Source: JAVBQL01 sp031549085
GTDB taxonomy: Bacteria; Spirochaetota; GWE2-31-10; MWDO01
Assembly: GCA_031549085.1 (NCBI GenBank)
Contig: JAVBQL010000018.1
Location: 62,001 to 126,000 of the forward strand
Direction: 5' to 3'
Length of the DNA: 64,000 bases
How positions within the stretch are numbered: position 1 is the first letter of the stretch; each line of letters starts with the position of its first letter. A program made the translations under genes and the position numbers. Positions 1 to 7,657 of the stretch are shown here, piece after piece. The notes below the pieces were generated by a model that was not told the DNA's origin, ran no database searches, and saw only the letters and a program-made list of their open reading frames with translations.

Positions 1-2
1 CA

Positions 3-755
3 GATAAGTTTAAAAATCCTTTTATAATGCGTAAACTTGATATATCCGCTTTAGTTCCTTTGCTGGAGTATGAAAATATTCATATAGCTCTTATGAATGA
101 TAGAGTCTGGTTTAGGCTAGATGATACAGGCTACTTCTCCTTTCTCAAATCTAATTTAGAGAGCCCAATGGAGATAAAACAAGATGATTCAAGGTCTATT
201 GGTAAAATTCTAATAGATTTAACTTTAATGAAAAAAGCTTTGTTAGTTTCTGGCTTTTTAAACTCCAATATCTTAAAGTTTGAGTCAGTTGGAGACAGCA
301 TCATTCTAAATGCTAATGATACAACAAAGTTTTCTATAGGGAGCGGCTCTATTTCAGAGCCTTGTAGTCTGTCTATTGATGTCTTTAAAAAGATAATCTT
401 TTTAATTCCAGACTACCTAGCTCAATTTACTATTGAGGTCTATGAGAAAGGCTTTTTTATAATGATTGGCAATCAAACAGATTCCTTTAGGTTGGAGTAT
501 TTTGTTAGCAAAATCAACTCTAATCAGCTTCAAAAAAAGCAGGGAACAGATGTTAAAACAAACGTAGTTGCTAACACACCACAGGTTAAACAATCTACAG
601 ATACTATTCAAAATAGAGTAGCTAATAATTCAGAGTCTAACTTCTTTTCAGGCAGTGACACTACTCCAAGTACATCTTTAAGTGATAAAGATGTAGAAAC
701 GAATGTCTCATTAAGTGATGAGTTAAACGAAATGCTTGGGGATTCTGGAGGGTAG
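3..755 (+). CDS. Sliding-clamp-like protein (5' end cut by window)
   Basis: The reading frame is open to the first base, so the ATG at 27 may be internal and the gene probably begins outside the window. After the ATG there are 242 residues. Residues about 80-165 alternate beta strands and a short helix in a pattern that recalls a DNA clamp subdomain, followed by an Asn/Ser/Thr-rich acidic tail that could carry a partner-binding peptide. No motif proves this. The main support is context: a clamp loader ATPase and a sigma-like factor follow within 4 kb, as clamp, loader and late sigma co-operate in T4. A clamp would ring DNA and hold the polymerase at 54396. It may equally be an unrelated beta-rich protein. 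The stop abuts the next ATG, so the two genes are probably co-translated. Confidence 0.4.
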   Translation, partial: DKFKNPFIMRKLDISALVPLLEYENIHIALMNDRVWFRLDDTGYFSFLKSNLESPMEIKQDDSRSIGKILIDLTLMKKALLVSGFLNSNILKFESVGDSIILNANDTTKFSIGSGSISEPCSLSIDVFKKIIFLIPDYLAQFTIEVYEKGFFIMIGNQTDSFRLEYFVSKINSNQLQKKQGTDVKTNVVANTPQVKQSTDTIQNRVANNSESNFFSGSDTTPSTSLSDKDVETNVSLSDELNEMLGDSGG

Positions 756-1388
756 ATGTTAGATTTTTATTGCTCACTACCAAAAATAAATACCTTTGAT
801 TTCTATATAAAAGGTTACACAGAGGTTCTAGAGTTAGTTAGGGGGGTTAGACTAGTCCCTAATAGGGATTTTCTAACCTCATTAGATAAAAGATGGGAAG
901 ACTATTTTTATTCTCTACCCTTTCCTTACTATTTTATTCCAATTTTTATTGGTTACAAGTGCATTGGTTTTATTCTTAAGGGGGAAGCTAAAAAAACTAT
1001 AAAGTATTCAGTTGGTATTAATGCTTTTAATTTAGATGCAGTCTATTCCAATCTACCTTTTGTTATTTTAGTTGAAGGCATTAAGGATGCTTATGTGTTC
1101 TTGCAGGCTGGTCTACCTACCATTGCTATACTTACAAATATAGCTTCGCCAGATTTACTGGATTTTATTAAAAAGCATAATAAAAAGATTATCTTTATCC
1201 CTGATAATGACTCCGCTGGAGAGAGTGGTCTACATAGAATGAAAGAGAGATTACAGGGTAACTTTATGAGTTGGAAGTGGAAAGAGTTTAAGGATAGTGG
1301 TGATTATTTTAATGAACAGTTATCAGGTAAGGTCATTAGAGAGAGTGATAGATGTATAAAGTTTATTCATCAAGCTTTTAGTGTCTAG
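756..1388 (+). CDS. Primase TOPRIM-domain protein (DnaG-like catalytic part)
   Basis: Residues 102-165 form a TOPRIM fold: the glutamate motif VILVEGIKDA (E107) and the metal-binding motif IIFIPDNDSAGE (D150, D152) are both intact. These residues co-ordinate magnesium in DnaG-type primases and related enzymes. The 210-residue protein has no CHC2 zinc finger at its N-terminus, unlike full-length DnaG. A separate zinc-finger gene lies at 52210, so primase is probably made from two genes. The first 100 residues could be a shortened RNA-polymerase domain, but I cannot align them. The ATG directly follows the stop of the clamp-like gene, with GGAGGG just upstream. Confidence 0.8.
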   Translation: MLDFYCSLPKINTFDFYIKGYTEVLELVRGVRLVPNRDFLTSLDKRWEDYFYSLPFPYYFIPIFIGYKCIGFILKGEAKKTIKYSVGINAFNLDAVYSNLPFVILVEGIKDAYVFLQAGLPTIAILTNIASPDLLDFIKKHNKKIIFIPDNDSAGESGLHRMKERLQGNFMSWKWKEFKDSGDYFNEQLSGKVIRESDRCIKFIHQAFSV

Positions 1389-1392
1389 TAAA

Positions 1393-1422
1393 TCAGCACA
1401 AACCTGAAATCTATGTTATAGT
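1393..1422 (+). promoter_or_regulatory. Class 1 promoter-like element
   Basis: TCAGCA, 18 bases, then TATAGT (1417-1422), lying 32 bases before the ATG at 1454. The spacer contains TGAAATCTATGT, nearly the same as in the - strand elements at 33916 and 54280 and the + strand element at 41387. The -35 part is weak, so recognition may depend on the conserved spacer. Confidence 0.5.
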
Positions 1423-1453
1423 ATTGCATACTTGATTTTATAAGGGGTTACTT

Positions 1454-2833
1454 ATGGATAAAGTATTTTCAATGGCACAAGTTGGAGATAAGAATTTAAG
1501 AGCATCTAATTATGCTGGTATAGATAGTAATACACCAATCACACTTTATGAACGGGGGGATCGAGCTACAGATGATAAGGTTTATATACCAAATGAGATT
1601 TTAAAGTTTAGGGATATTTCTGATCTAATTAGAATAGAAATATGGGTAAATAAATTCTCACCTGCTTTAGGAGATAATGATTCTATACCTTTTAATGTTC
1701 GATGTGATATAAGTGATGAAGTGGGTCAAGTTATATTTACTTGGAGTGTAAAAAATAAATTTGAGAGCCTTAAATTAGATTATTTCTGTGATATTTTTTT
1801 AGAGCCTAGCAAAGTTTCTATAAGTGATTTATATGAAAAATTGGATAAACGAGGTGAAAGTTTAGCAAAATCAATGGATTTGAGAGACTTTATACTTAAA
1901 AATATGACTCCTAATAAGGGAGCAGAAGATAAGTTAAAAAGACATTGGTTTTTGCAAGATGGAACTTATGGACATTTAAATATACTACAAAATCCTGACA
2001 AAGATGTTAGCCAACATAGAGACTACAAAGTTATACCTAGCATGCAAATGTATAAGGGACGCTATTTTAATATTTCTAAAATGTATAAAGATAAGGAAAT
2101 GACACAAGAAGTGTGGGTTGTAGAAGGTGATTTAGCTTTTACTTTTTCTGGCAAAGGTCATGCAGTAGATAATGTTAGGATTGAAGATATCAAAAAAAAT
2201 TTTAACACTTTTGATGAAGCACAAACTTTTGTCTTATTAAAAATCCCAGAGATTATAGACATACTTCGACAGGCACTAATACAAGAGACAGACAAAATTG
2301 AAATAGATACCTTTAATCATAGAATTAAAGAGTTTGAACAAGAGGCTCGGAGAATCAAAAAAATAGCATTAGCAGATTTTATTGATTCATCTGTTATAAT
2401 AAGACAGAGATTCCTAAAATCTCATGATAATGATTTAGAGCTTTATAAAAAAATCAGGGATAATTATTACAGCGGTTTTAGTGAGGTTTATACTTCAGAT
2501 TGGAAAATAAATAAATGGGTTTTAGATATATTAGCAGATAATTTGGTATGGGGATTCTTTAATTGGAAACGAGAAGATGAGAGCCATTTAGAAGGTAAAA
2601 ATGAGTTTAGTATGCTTAAAACTGCTAAAGAGGAGTTTCTTAACTATGCAAGGGGGTTAATGTCAAAACTCAAGGCTCTTAAGCTGGATGATGATGGGTA
2701 TCACATTATGGTTTTAGTAAAGAAAACCATTAAAGATTTTAATAAACAATGGCAATCCGAAACGGGTCTTATTAATAGTGATGGTCTACTTAACTATACT
2801 AAAGAGATGTATACTCAAAAGGTTCGGAGATAA
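1454..2833 (+). CDS. Phage protein of unknown function, 459 residues
   Basis: I do not recognise this protein. It is charged and soluble, with no signal peptide or membrane segment. Residues 1-150 look beta-rich, and from about 270 the protein becomes helical with many Lys, Glu and Asp residues. It has its own class 1 promoter-like element and an AAGGGG ribosome site, so it probably starts a transcription unit that runs on to the co-chaperonin and clamp loader. The setting among clamp, primase and clamp loader genes fits DNA or RNA metabolism, but no catalytic motif was found. Confidence 0.75.
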   Translation: MDKVFSMAQVGDKNLRASNYAGIDSNTPITLYERGDRATDDKVYIPNEILKFRDISDLIRIEIWVNKFSPALGDNDSIPFNVRCDISDEVGQVIFTWSVKNKFESLKLDYFCDIFLEPSKVSISDLYEKLDKRGESLAKSMDLRDFILKNMTPNKGAEDKLKRHWFLQDGTYGHLNILQNPDKDVSQHRDYKVIPSMQMYKGRYFNISKMYKDKEMTQEVWVVEGDLAFTFSGKGHAVDNVRIEDIKKNFNTFDEAQTFVLLKIPEIIDILRQALIQETDKIEIDTFNHRIKEFEQEARRIKKIALADFIDSSVIIRQRFLKSHDNDLELYKKIRDNYYSGFSEVYTSDWKINKWVLDILADNLVWGFFNWKREDESHLEGKNEFSMLKTAKEEFLNYARGLMSKLKALKLDDDGYHIMVLVKKTIKDFNKQWQSETGLINSDGLLNYTKEMYTQKVRR

Positions 2834-2835
2834 TT

Positions 2836-3159
2836 TTGGCAAAGAAAGTTAGACATAATACAGCAAAGAAAGTTCATAAAAATGATACTCCGCTTAAGGA
2901 TAGTTTAACAGATGATAGTGAGGTAGTAACTATACGCTATCGTTTTCTGGTCTTAGAAGACATCTCTTTTATGCCAGAAGAGTTCAGAGTTCTTTTTTAT
3001 GGTAGAGTCTTTTTAAAGAAGGGTCTCTACTATTTTCATTTTAAGTTTACGCAATTATGGTATGAGCGTTTAATACAGCGATTTATAAAAGATAGTTTTT
3101 ATAAAAAAAGAATTATAGCAAAAGTTGAACAAGGCTTAATGGAGGATATTGATGGCTAA
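2836..3159 (+). CDS. Small basic protein of unknown function (TTG start)
   Basis: A 107-residue protein with a Lys/His-rich N-terminus and an aromatic, basic C-terminal half. The start is TTG at 2836, two bases after the stop of the preceding gene and just after CGGAGA; no ATG lies near. Its last codons overlap the start of the GroES-like gene by eight bases, which suggests translational coupling. No domain was recognised. Confidence 0.65.
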   Translation: MAKKVRHNTAKKVHKNDTPLKDSLTDDSEVVTIRYRFLVLEDISFMPEEFRVLFYGRVFLKKGLYYFHFKFTQLWYERLIQRFIKDSFYKKRIIAKVEQGLMEDIDG

Positions 3160-3505
3160 AAAAGTAAGTGTTAATGTTATCGGGGAGAGAGTTTTTTTAC
3201 AGCTTATAGAAGATAAGGCTGAAGTTCAGTCTGATGGAGGAGTTCTCACTGGCTCTATCCAAGTTGATAAGAGGTACACAGGGAGGGTTTTAGGTGTAGG
3301 AGATGCTTTAGTAGATAAAGCACTCCCTTTTGGTATAGGCTCTATTGTTGTTTATGATAAGTTCGGGGGACAAAAGATTTCATTTGATTACACTAATCAA
3401 TATCTAATAGTTAGGTTAGATGAAATCTTAGGAGTTATTTCTTATACAGAAACAGAAGATAAATCTAAAATAATTCAGACAGAAAGTGAGTTATTTACGG
3501 GGTAG
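3152..3505 (+). CDS. GroES-like co-chaperonin
   Basis: The roughly 117-residue product follows the GroES pattern: an opening strand ERVFLQLIEDKAE, a mobile loop with GGVLTGS (residues about 29-35) that matches the host-GroEL-binding loop of bacterial GroES, GRVLGVG, a GSIVVYDKFGG strand pair, and a closing LIVRLDEILGVI strand. GroES caps the GroEL folding chamber. Phage versions such as T4 gp31 are known to replace host GroES so that the capsid protein can fold. I place the start at ATG 3152 because GGAGG lies six bases upstream; a TTG one codon earlier is less likely. The gene sits directly before the clamp loader rather than in the head module. Confidence 0.85.
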   Translation: MAKKVSVNVIGERVFLQLIEDKAEVQSDGGVLTGSIQVDKRYTGRVLGVGDALVDKALPFGIGSIVVYDKFGGQKISFDYTNQYLIVRLDEILGVISYTETEDKSKIIQTESELFTG

Positions 3506-3506
3506 T

Positions 3507-4430
3507 ATGCAAAATTTAGCACAGAAATATAGACCTAAACTTCTAAAAGATATTTATGGCCAAAAAGAGGTAGTACAATACTTTCAATCAGTTGTTCGTA
3601 AGACAGATTTAGCTTGCAGGAACTATGTTGTTTTGGGAGCTTATGGCTGTGGTAAAACAACACTAGTTAGGGCTTTTGCTAATGAGCTAATAGGAACTAA
3701 TAATTGTCAAGGGCATCCTAACTATCTTGAACTTGATAGCTCCGAGATATTTTCTAAGAAAGATTTTTCTATTTTAAAGGATTTAATATTTCAATATCAA
3801 AATGGTTGGAGAGTAGTTGTTTTTGATGAAGTACATCTGCTTCCTAGAGAGGTTCAAGGTCAACTTCTAAAAATGATAGAAGAGTCAGAGGAAAGAATCT
3901 TTTTCTTTTTTCTCTCTACAGAACGAGAGGGCATTTTAGATACTATAGTTTCAAGATCATTAGATTTTAATCTTTCTACTTTTACTCATGATCAAGTTAT
4001 AAACTATTTGGATAATATTCTACAAAAAGAAAATATTACAATCTCAAATGAGTGTAAAGAGATGATAGCTCTAAAAGTTAATGGACATCTTCGAGACGCT
4101 ATAATGCAACTAGACTTAATTAAAATATCTGGGGAGTCTTTTTATGTTAGCAACTATGTAAATCTTATGGGTTTATGGGCTAACTATTTCAAAGAGATGG
4201 ATAGAGTCATTATAGATGAGCTTATTAAAAATCCTGTGCCTATTTTAAGAGATACTTTAGATCGCTTTATACTAAATGAACTTATACGCAGAAAGCAAAT
4301 TTTCACAGATGTTGTTTTTGTAAAATTTTACTCTACCTATTTAAAAATGAAAAAGAACATCAATACGGATAATGATTTCTTTTGTTTTCTTTATATACTG
4401 CTTGATTTTATTAAGACATTAAGGAATTAA
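3507..4430 (+). CDS. Clamp loader ATPase (DnaX / RFC / T4 gp44-like)
   Basis: An AAA+ ATPase of 307 residues that should load the sliding clamp on DNA. From the ATG at 3507 it begins with an RFC-type box (AQKYRPKLLKDIYGQ), then Walker A GAYGCGKTT (44-52), Walker B VVVFDEVH (103-110), a sensor 1 strand ending in LSTE, and the arginine-finger motif SRS (149-151; SRC in most relatives). The helical C-terminal part probably forms the collar. A GTG start at 3486 inside the co-chaperonin gene is possible, but the ATG has a ribosome site (CGGGG) and gives the usual N-terminus. No second loader subunit was recognised. Confidence 0.9.
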   Translation: MQNLAQKYRPKLLKDIYGQKEVVQYFQSVVRKTDLACRNYVVLGAYGCGKTTLVRAFANELIGTNNCQGHPNYLELDSSEIFSKKDFSILKDLIFQYQNGWRVVVFDEVHLLPREVQGQLLKMIEESEERIFFFFLSTEREGILDTIVSRSLDFNLSTFTHDQVINYLDNILQKENITISNECKEMIALKVNGHLRDAIMQLDLIKISGESFYVSNYVNLMGLWANYFKEMDRVIIDELIKNPVPILRDTLDRFILNELIRRKQIFTDVVFVKFYSTYLKMKKNINTDNDFFCFLYILLDFIKTLRN

Positions 4431-4437
4431 TTTTGTT

Positions 4438-4893
4438 ATGAAGAATGATTTAAATCACTATTTTAGAAATGGATTAACAGAAGATTTCTTTATTGAGCTT
4501 AAGAGGTTTGTCTCTTACCTACATAAAAGATATAATCTGGGGGTAAGATTTGATGACTTTTATCAGAGAGTATATGATAAGACAATAGATTTTTATATGT
4601 CTGGCAAATGGGATGAGAGCAGAGGGAGTGTTGCTACCTATATCTATTATATAGCTAGGAATGAGTCATCAAATTTAAAATCTAAAGGTAAAAAGCAAGC
4701 AGATTTAAATGATCAGATTGTACAAAAAGAGTATAAGAGTATAAAAGACAACGATAGCTATCAGAGATTTATACTCTATGCCAAGCGTTTGGGTATCAAA
4801 ATAGAAGAGAATGAGTTTGTTAATAATCTGCATGAGCAGGTGTTAACTCCTATTGTTAAATGTTTTTTATGGAAGACTTACTTGGGGGCTTGA
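4438..4893 (+). CDS. Sigma-70 region 2-like transcription factor
   Basis: Residues about 39-82 resemble sigma region 2: FDDFYQRVYDKTIDFY followed by WDESRGSVATYIYYIARNES, the helical segment that binds core RNA polymerase and melts the -10 region in sigma-70 proteins. Region 4 is not evident in the 151-residue product, as is the case for T4 late sigma gp55. The likely role is to direct host polymerase to phage promoters, perhaps the TATAAT-N4-TGTCT elements in this window; that link is inference. The gene follows the clamp loader by seven bases, and the nearest AAGGA lies 12 bases before the ATG, longer than usual. Confidence 0.7.
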   Translation: MKNDLNHYFRNGLTEDFFIELKRFVSYLHKRYNLGVRFDDFYQRVYDKTIDFYMSGKWDESRGSVATYIYYIARNESSNLKSKGKKQADLNDQIVQKEYKSIKDNDSYQRFILYAKRLGIKIEENEFVNNLHEQVLTPIVKCFLWKTYLGA

Positions 4894-4894
4894 A

Positions 4895-5305
4895 TTGTGG
4901 ATAAACTTCAAAGAGTTATCAGAAGAGGAATTATTAGATTTTCTTGATGAGATGGCCAAGCTAAATGGTTTTTTATCGAGAGATGAACTCTACTCTCTCT
5001 ATTTAACTTTTGGAGTTAATTTTTTCTATATCTTTTGGATGTTGGAAGGCAGGTCGATTAAGTTTCCCAAACTTCAGTTTCATAAAACAATGTTGACTAG
5101 GTCAAAAAAGAAGAGCTTAGAAAAGACATTAGAACCACTCATTATGAAAGAGAATGGAAAATGTTTTGTCCCTGATATAAATAAACATTGTGATTTTTAT
5201 AAAAACTGCAGATGTTCTATCTTCAGTGAAGATATCATAAATCTTGAGAGTGCTGGCTGGTGTAATTTTACTTATACACTATATTACATCGGGAAAAAGG
5301 TTTAA
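4895..5305 (+). CDS. Cysteine-containing protein of unknown function (TTG start)
   Basis: The frame is open from 4853, but a TTG at 4895 preceded by GGGGG at a good distance is the likelier start and avoids a long overlap with the sigma-like gene. The product is then about 136 residues: a helical acidic N-terminal part (KELSEEELLDFLDEMAKL) and a C-terminal half with five cysteines in about 55 residues, possibly a small metal site. Directly after a sigma-like gene, a co-activator similar in role to T4 gp33 is conceivable, but no sequence motif shows this. Confidence 0.6.
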   Translation: MWINFKELSEEELLDFLDEMAKLNGFLSRDELYSLYLTFGVNFFYIFWMLEGRSIKFPKLQFHKTMLTRSKKKSLEKTLEPLIMKENGKCFVPDINKHCDFYKNCRCSIFSEDIINLESAGWCNFTYTLYYIGKKV

Positions 5306-5341
5306 TACTTTATTTGAATAACACATTACTTTGATTACTTG

Positions 5342-5361
5342 CTAAAAGAACTTGTCTTACT
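5342..5361 (+). promoter_or_regulatory. Class 2 promoter-like element (TAAAAG-N4-TGTCT)
   Basis: TAAAAG (5343-5348), 4 bases, then TGTCT (5353-5357), 48 bases before the ATG at 5401. The same arrangement with the same hexamer occurs at 59610 and 59858. It overlaps a terminator hairpin and would head the packaging and head genes. Confidence 0.5.
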
Positions 5362-5379
5362 AAGACAGGTTCTTTTTTT
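5346..5379 (+). terminator. Rho-independent terminator
   Basis: AAGAACTTGTCTT pairs with AAGACAGGTTCTT (one G-T pair) around a three-base loop, followed by seven T. It closes the unit ending at 5305. The left arm contains the TGTCT of the class 2 element, so RNA starting there could form part of the same hairpin. Confidence 0.8.
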
Positions 5380-5400
5380 ATTTAAAGTTAGGAGTGTTAT

Positions 5401-5784
5401 ATGGTGTTTGGAGATAAAGCTGTTCAATTAGTAGAACAGAATTTAGATGTTTTATCTAGGGTTACAAATGCTTTAGTTGAACAATTAGAAGTTCCAGAGA
5501 ATATTAGTAATCCCAAATTCTTGTTAGAAGTACATGATACTTTAACAAGAAACTCAACAGCTATTTTGGAGTCAGTTAGAAAGTTAGCTATTACAGATAA
5601 CAAACTATTTTCCAATGGTGTTCTTACTAACACATCAATAGTTACAGTATCAGATGGAGTTATTGGTGAGATAGATCAGGCATCTGTTAATAACTCAAAG
5701 TTTGGGAGTGATAATGCTGTTGTAGAGGCAACTCCTAGCACAGAAGTAACTTCTGAAACTAAAGAGGGAAAGAAAGTTAGTTAA
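5401..5784 (+). CDS. Small acidic protein upstream of the terminase; unknown
   Basis: A 127-residue acidic, largely helical protein with a Ser/Thr/Glu-rich C-terminal third and no membrane segment. It has an AGGAG ribosome site and is the first gene after the terminator and class 2 element at 5342-5379. Its place directly before the large terminase subunit is where small terminase subunits usually lie, and the helical N-terminal 75 residues would allow that. No DNA-binding motif is clear, so the small-terminase idea rests on position alone. Confidence 0.6.
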   Translation: MVFGDKAVQLVEQNLDVLSRVTNALVEQLEVPENISNPKFLLEVHDTLTRNSTAILESVRKLAITDNKLFSNGVLTNTSIVTVSDGVIGEIDQASVNNSKFGSDNAVVEATPSTEVTSETKEGKKVS

Positions 5785-5786
5785 TA

Positions 5787-7598
5787 ATGAAAAACTTGAG
5801 ACTTAAGCGACCCATACTTCCTATAGAAGAGTGGATCAATGATCCTTATTATGTTGGTAAAGAGGTAGACTCTATTTATCCTTTTTGGAAAGAGAGGACA
5901 ATAGAGTTTTTCAATTCTAAATATAATAAGTTTATAGGTTATGGCTCTTATCGTTTGGGTAAGGGACATGTAATGGGTTGCTTATGGCTCTTCAGGATTC
6001 TATATGAAATTAGTTGCTGTGAAAATTTTTTAGAACAATTTCATCTCTCTCCATCTACTAAACTCAAGTTTGCATTTATCTCATTTTCAAAAGACAAGGC
6101 TAGATCTACAGGTTTAGATAAAATGATTAGAATGATAGATTCTATTCCCTATTTCAATGAGGTATGTCCACGCAATAAAAATCTAAAGTCTAAAATAGAT
6201 TTAGGTTTTGCAGAGATTTATTGTGCTAGTAATGTCTCACATCTCACTGGGGAAGATCTATACGGTGTTATCTTTGATGAGGCAGATTTTGTTAAGTCCG
6301 CCGCAGGTGAAGAGTATGAGAAAGCAAAAGAGATATTTTTGGAAGCTCAAATCAGAGGTCATGCCACCTATTCCATAGGGGGTAAGCATTATGGTTTTTA
6401 TGGTCTCTTGTCATCTGCTCAATATGAGACTTCTTTTACTGAGCAACAATTAAAGTCTGCGGAAGAGAACGATGATGCCTATGTAGTTAAAGCATCCGTT
6501 TTTGAGGTTAAACCTTGGTCTTTTGCAAAAGAGAAGTTTAGGGTATTTTTAGGAGCTGGGGAGATACCACCTTTTATTTTAGATGAAGAGCAAGATTTAA
6601 GTACAATTAAAAATCTTATAAATACTACGTATGGAATAACGTTTGATCAGTTTATTAAAAACTATGAGAATAGAATTAAGTTAGTTCCAGTAGATTTAAA
6701 GCCCTATTTTGTCAATGACATATCTTATGCAATTAAAACTTTAGTTGGTGAACCTATCCGAAGATCTGGACTATTTCTTAAAAATCACACACTACTTCAT
6801 AAAGCTTATTTTTTGGGTTTAAAGTCCCCTTTGTTAGTTGAAGTTCCTCAACTATCTCTTTTTGGATCAGAGGTTATTCAAGATTTTGTAAATGAGGATA
6901 TCCTATTAGATAACTACGAAGCTGGGCAGAGGGTCTACATTCACATTGACCAATCCAAATCTGGAGATAGAACAGGCTTTGGTGCTTTTTTTAAAACATC
7001 GTCTGGTCGTATTAGATCCCTACTCTATATGGCAATCTACTATGATGATTCAAGAAAAGAGATTGATATTTCAAAAGTTGAAGACATAGTTTATTGGTTT
7101 ATAGATTTAGGAATTCCTATAGGTAAACTTACCTATGATCAGTATGCTAGTATCTATGCTAGCCAGTCTCTTAAAAAGAGAGTGGGTAGAGAGAAAGTCG
7201 AAACACAATCAGTTGATAAAGATGATACTCAATATATGGTTTTTCTATTTTTACTTAAAAAGGGTTTGATAGATATGTACAGGTATCTGCCATTCGAGAA
7301 GGAACTATTCACACTTGAACATGATGCTTATCAGAACAAAGTTTTAAAAGCAAAAGATGGTTCAGATGATGTTAGCCAAGCAGTTGTTGGGGCTATCTAT
7401 AATCTTTTTCAAAAAGATGGAATGTCTAGGGATGAATTGGTTTACACATCTTTAAATAAAGAAGAGGTCATAGATGACTTCTATCTGTCTGCTTTAGCAG
7501 ATGCAAGCGTAGATACCTACTACGATGATTTATTAGTGGATGAGAAAGAGATAGATGCAGAGTATGATTTAATGTCTGGTTTATTAGACAGTGACTAA
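5787..7598 (+). CDS. Terminase large subunit
   Basis: A 603-residue packaging motor that pumps DNA into the prohead through the portal and cuts it. The N-terminal ATPase has a Walker A-like GYGSYRLGKGH (51-61), where the usual Ser/Thr after the lysine is Gly60, and a Walker B strand LYGVIFDEAD near 160-168. The C-terminal nuclease carries three acidic clusters typical of the RNase H-like fold: VYIHIDQSKSGDRTG, KLTYDQYAS and GSDDVSQAVVGAIY. It follows the small acidic gene by two bases. The conserved order terminase, portal, protease, capsid supports the call. Confidence 0.92.
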   Translation: MKNLRLKRPILPIEEWINDPYYVGKEVDSIYPFWKERTIEFFNSKYNKFIGYGSYRLGKGHVMGCLWLFRILYEISCCENFLEQFHLSPSTKLKFAFISFSKDKARSTGLDKMIRMIDSIPYFNEVCPRNKNLKSKIDLGFAEIYCASNVSHLTGEDLYGVIFDEADFVKSAAGEEYEKAKEIFLEAQIRGHATYSIGGKHYGFYGLLSSAQYETSFTEQQLKSAEENDDAYVVKASVFEVKPWSFAKEKFRVFLGAGEIPPFILDEEQDLSTIKNLINTTYGITFDQFIKNYENRIKLVPVDLKPYFVNDISYAIKTLVGEPIRRSGLFLKNHTLLHKAYFLGLKSPLLVEVPQLSLFGSEVIQDFVNEDILLDNYEAGQRVYIHIDQSKSGDRTGFGAFFKTSSGRIRSLLYMAIYYDDSRKEIDISKVEDIVYWFIDLGIPIGKLTYDQYASIYASQSLKKRVGREKVETQSVDKDDTQYMVFLFLLKKGLIDMYRYLPFEKELFTLEHDAYQNKVLKAKDGSDDVSQAVVGAIYNLFQKDGMSRDELVYTSLNKEEVIDDFYLSALADASVDTYYDDLLVDEKEIDAEYDLMSGLLDSD

Positions 7599-7657
7599 TT
7601 TTAGCATGATTATTTTATTAGAAATATATATTCAGATATTACTTGTCGGAGTTTGTA

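Noticed and set aside
417..611. Open frame on the - strand inside the clamp-like gene
   Set aside because: No ribosome site and lies wholly antisense to a well-supported gene.
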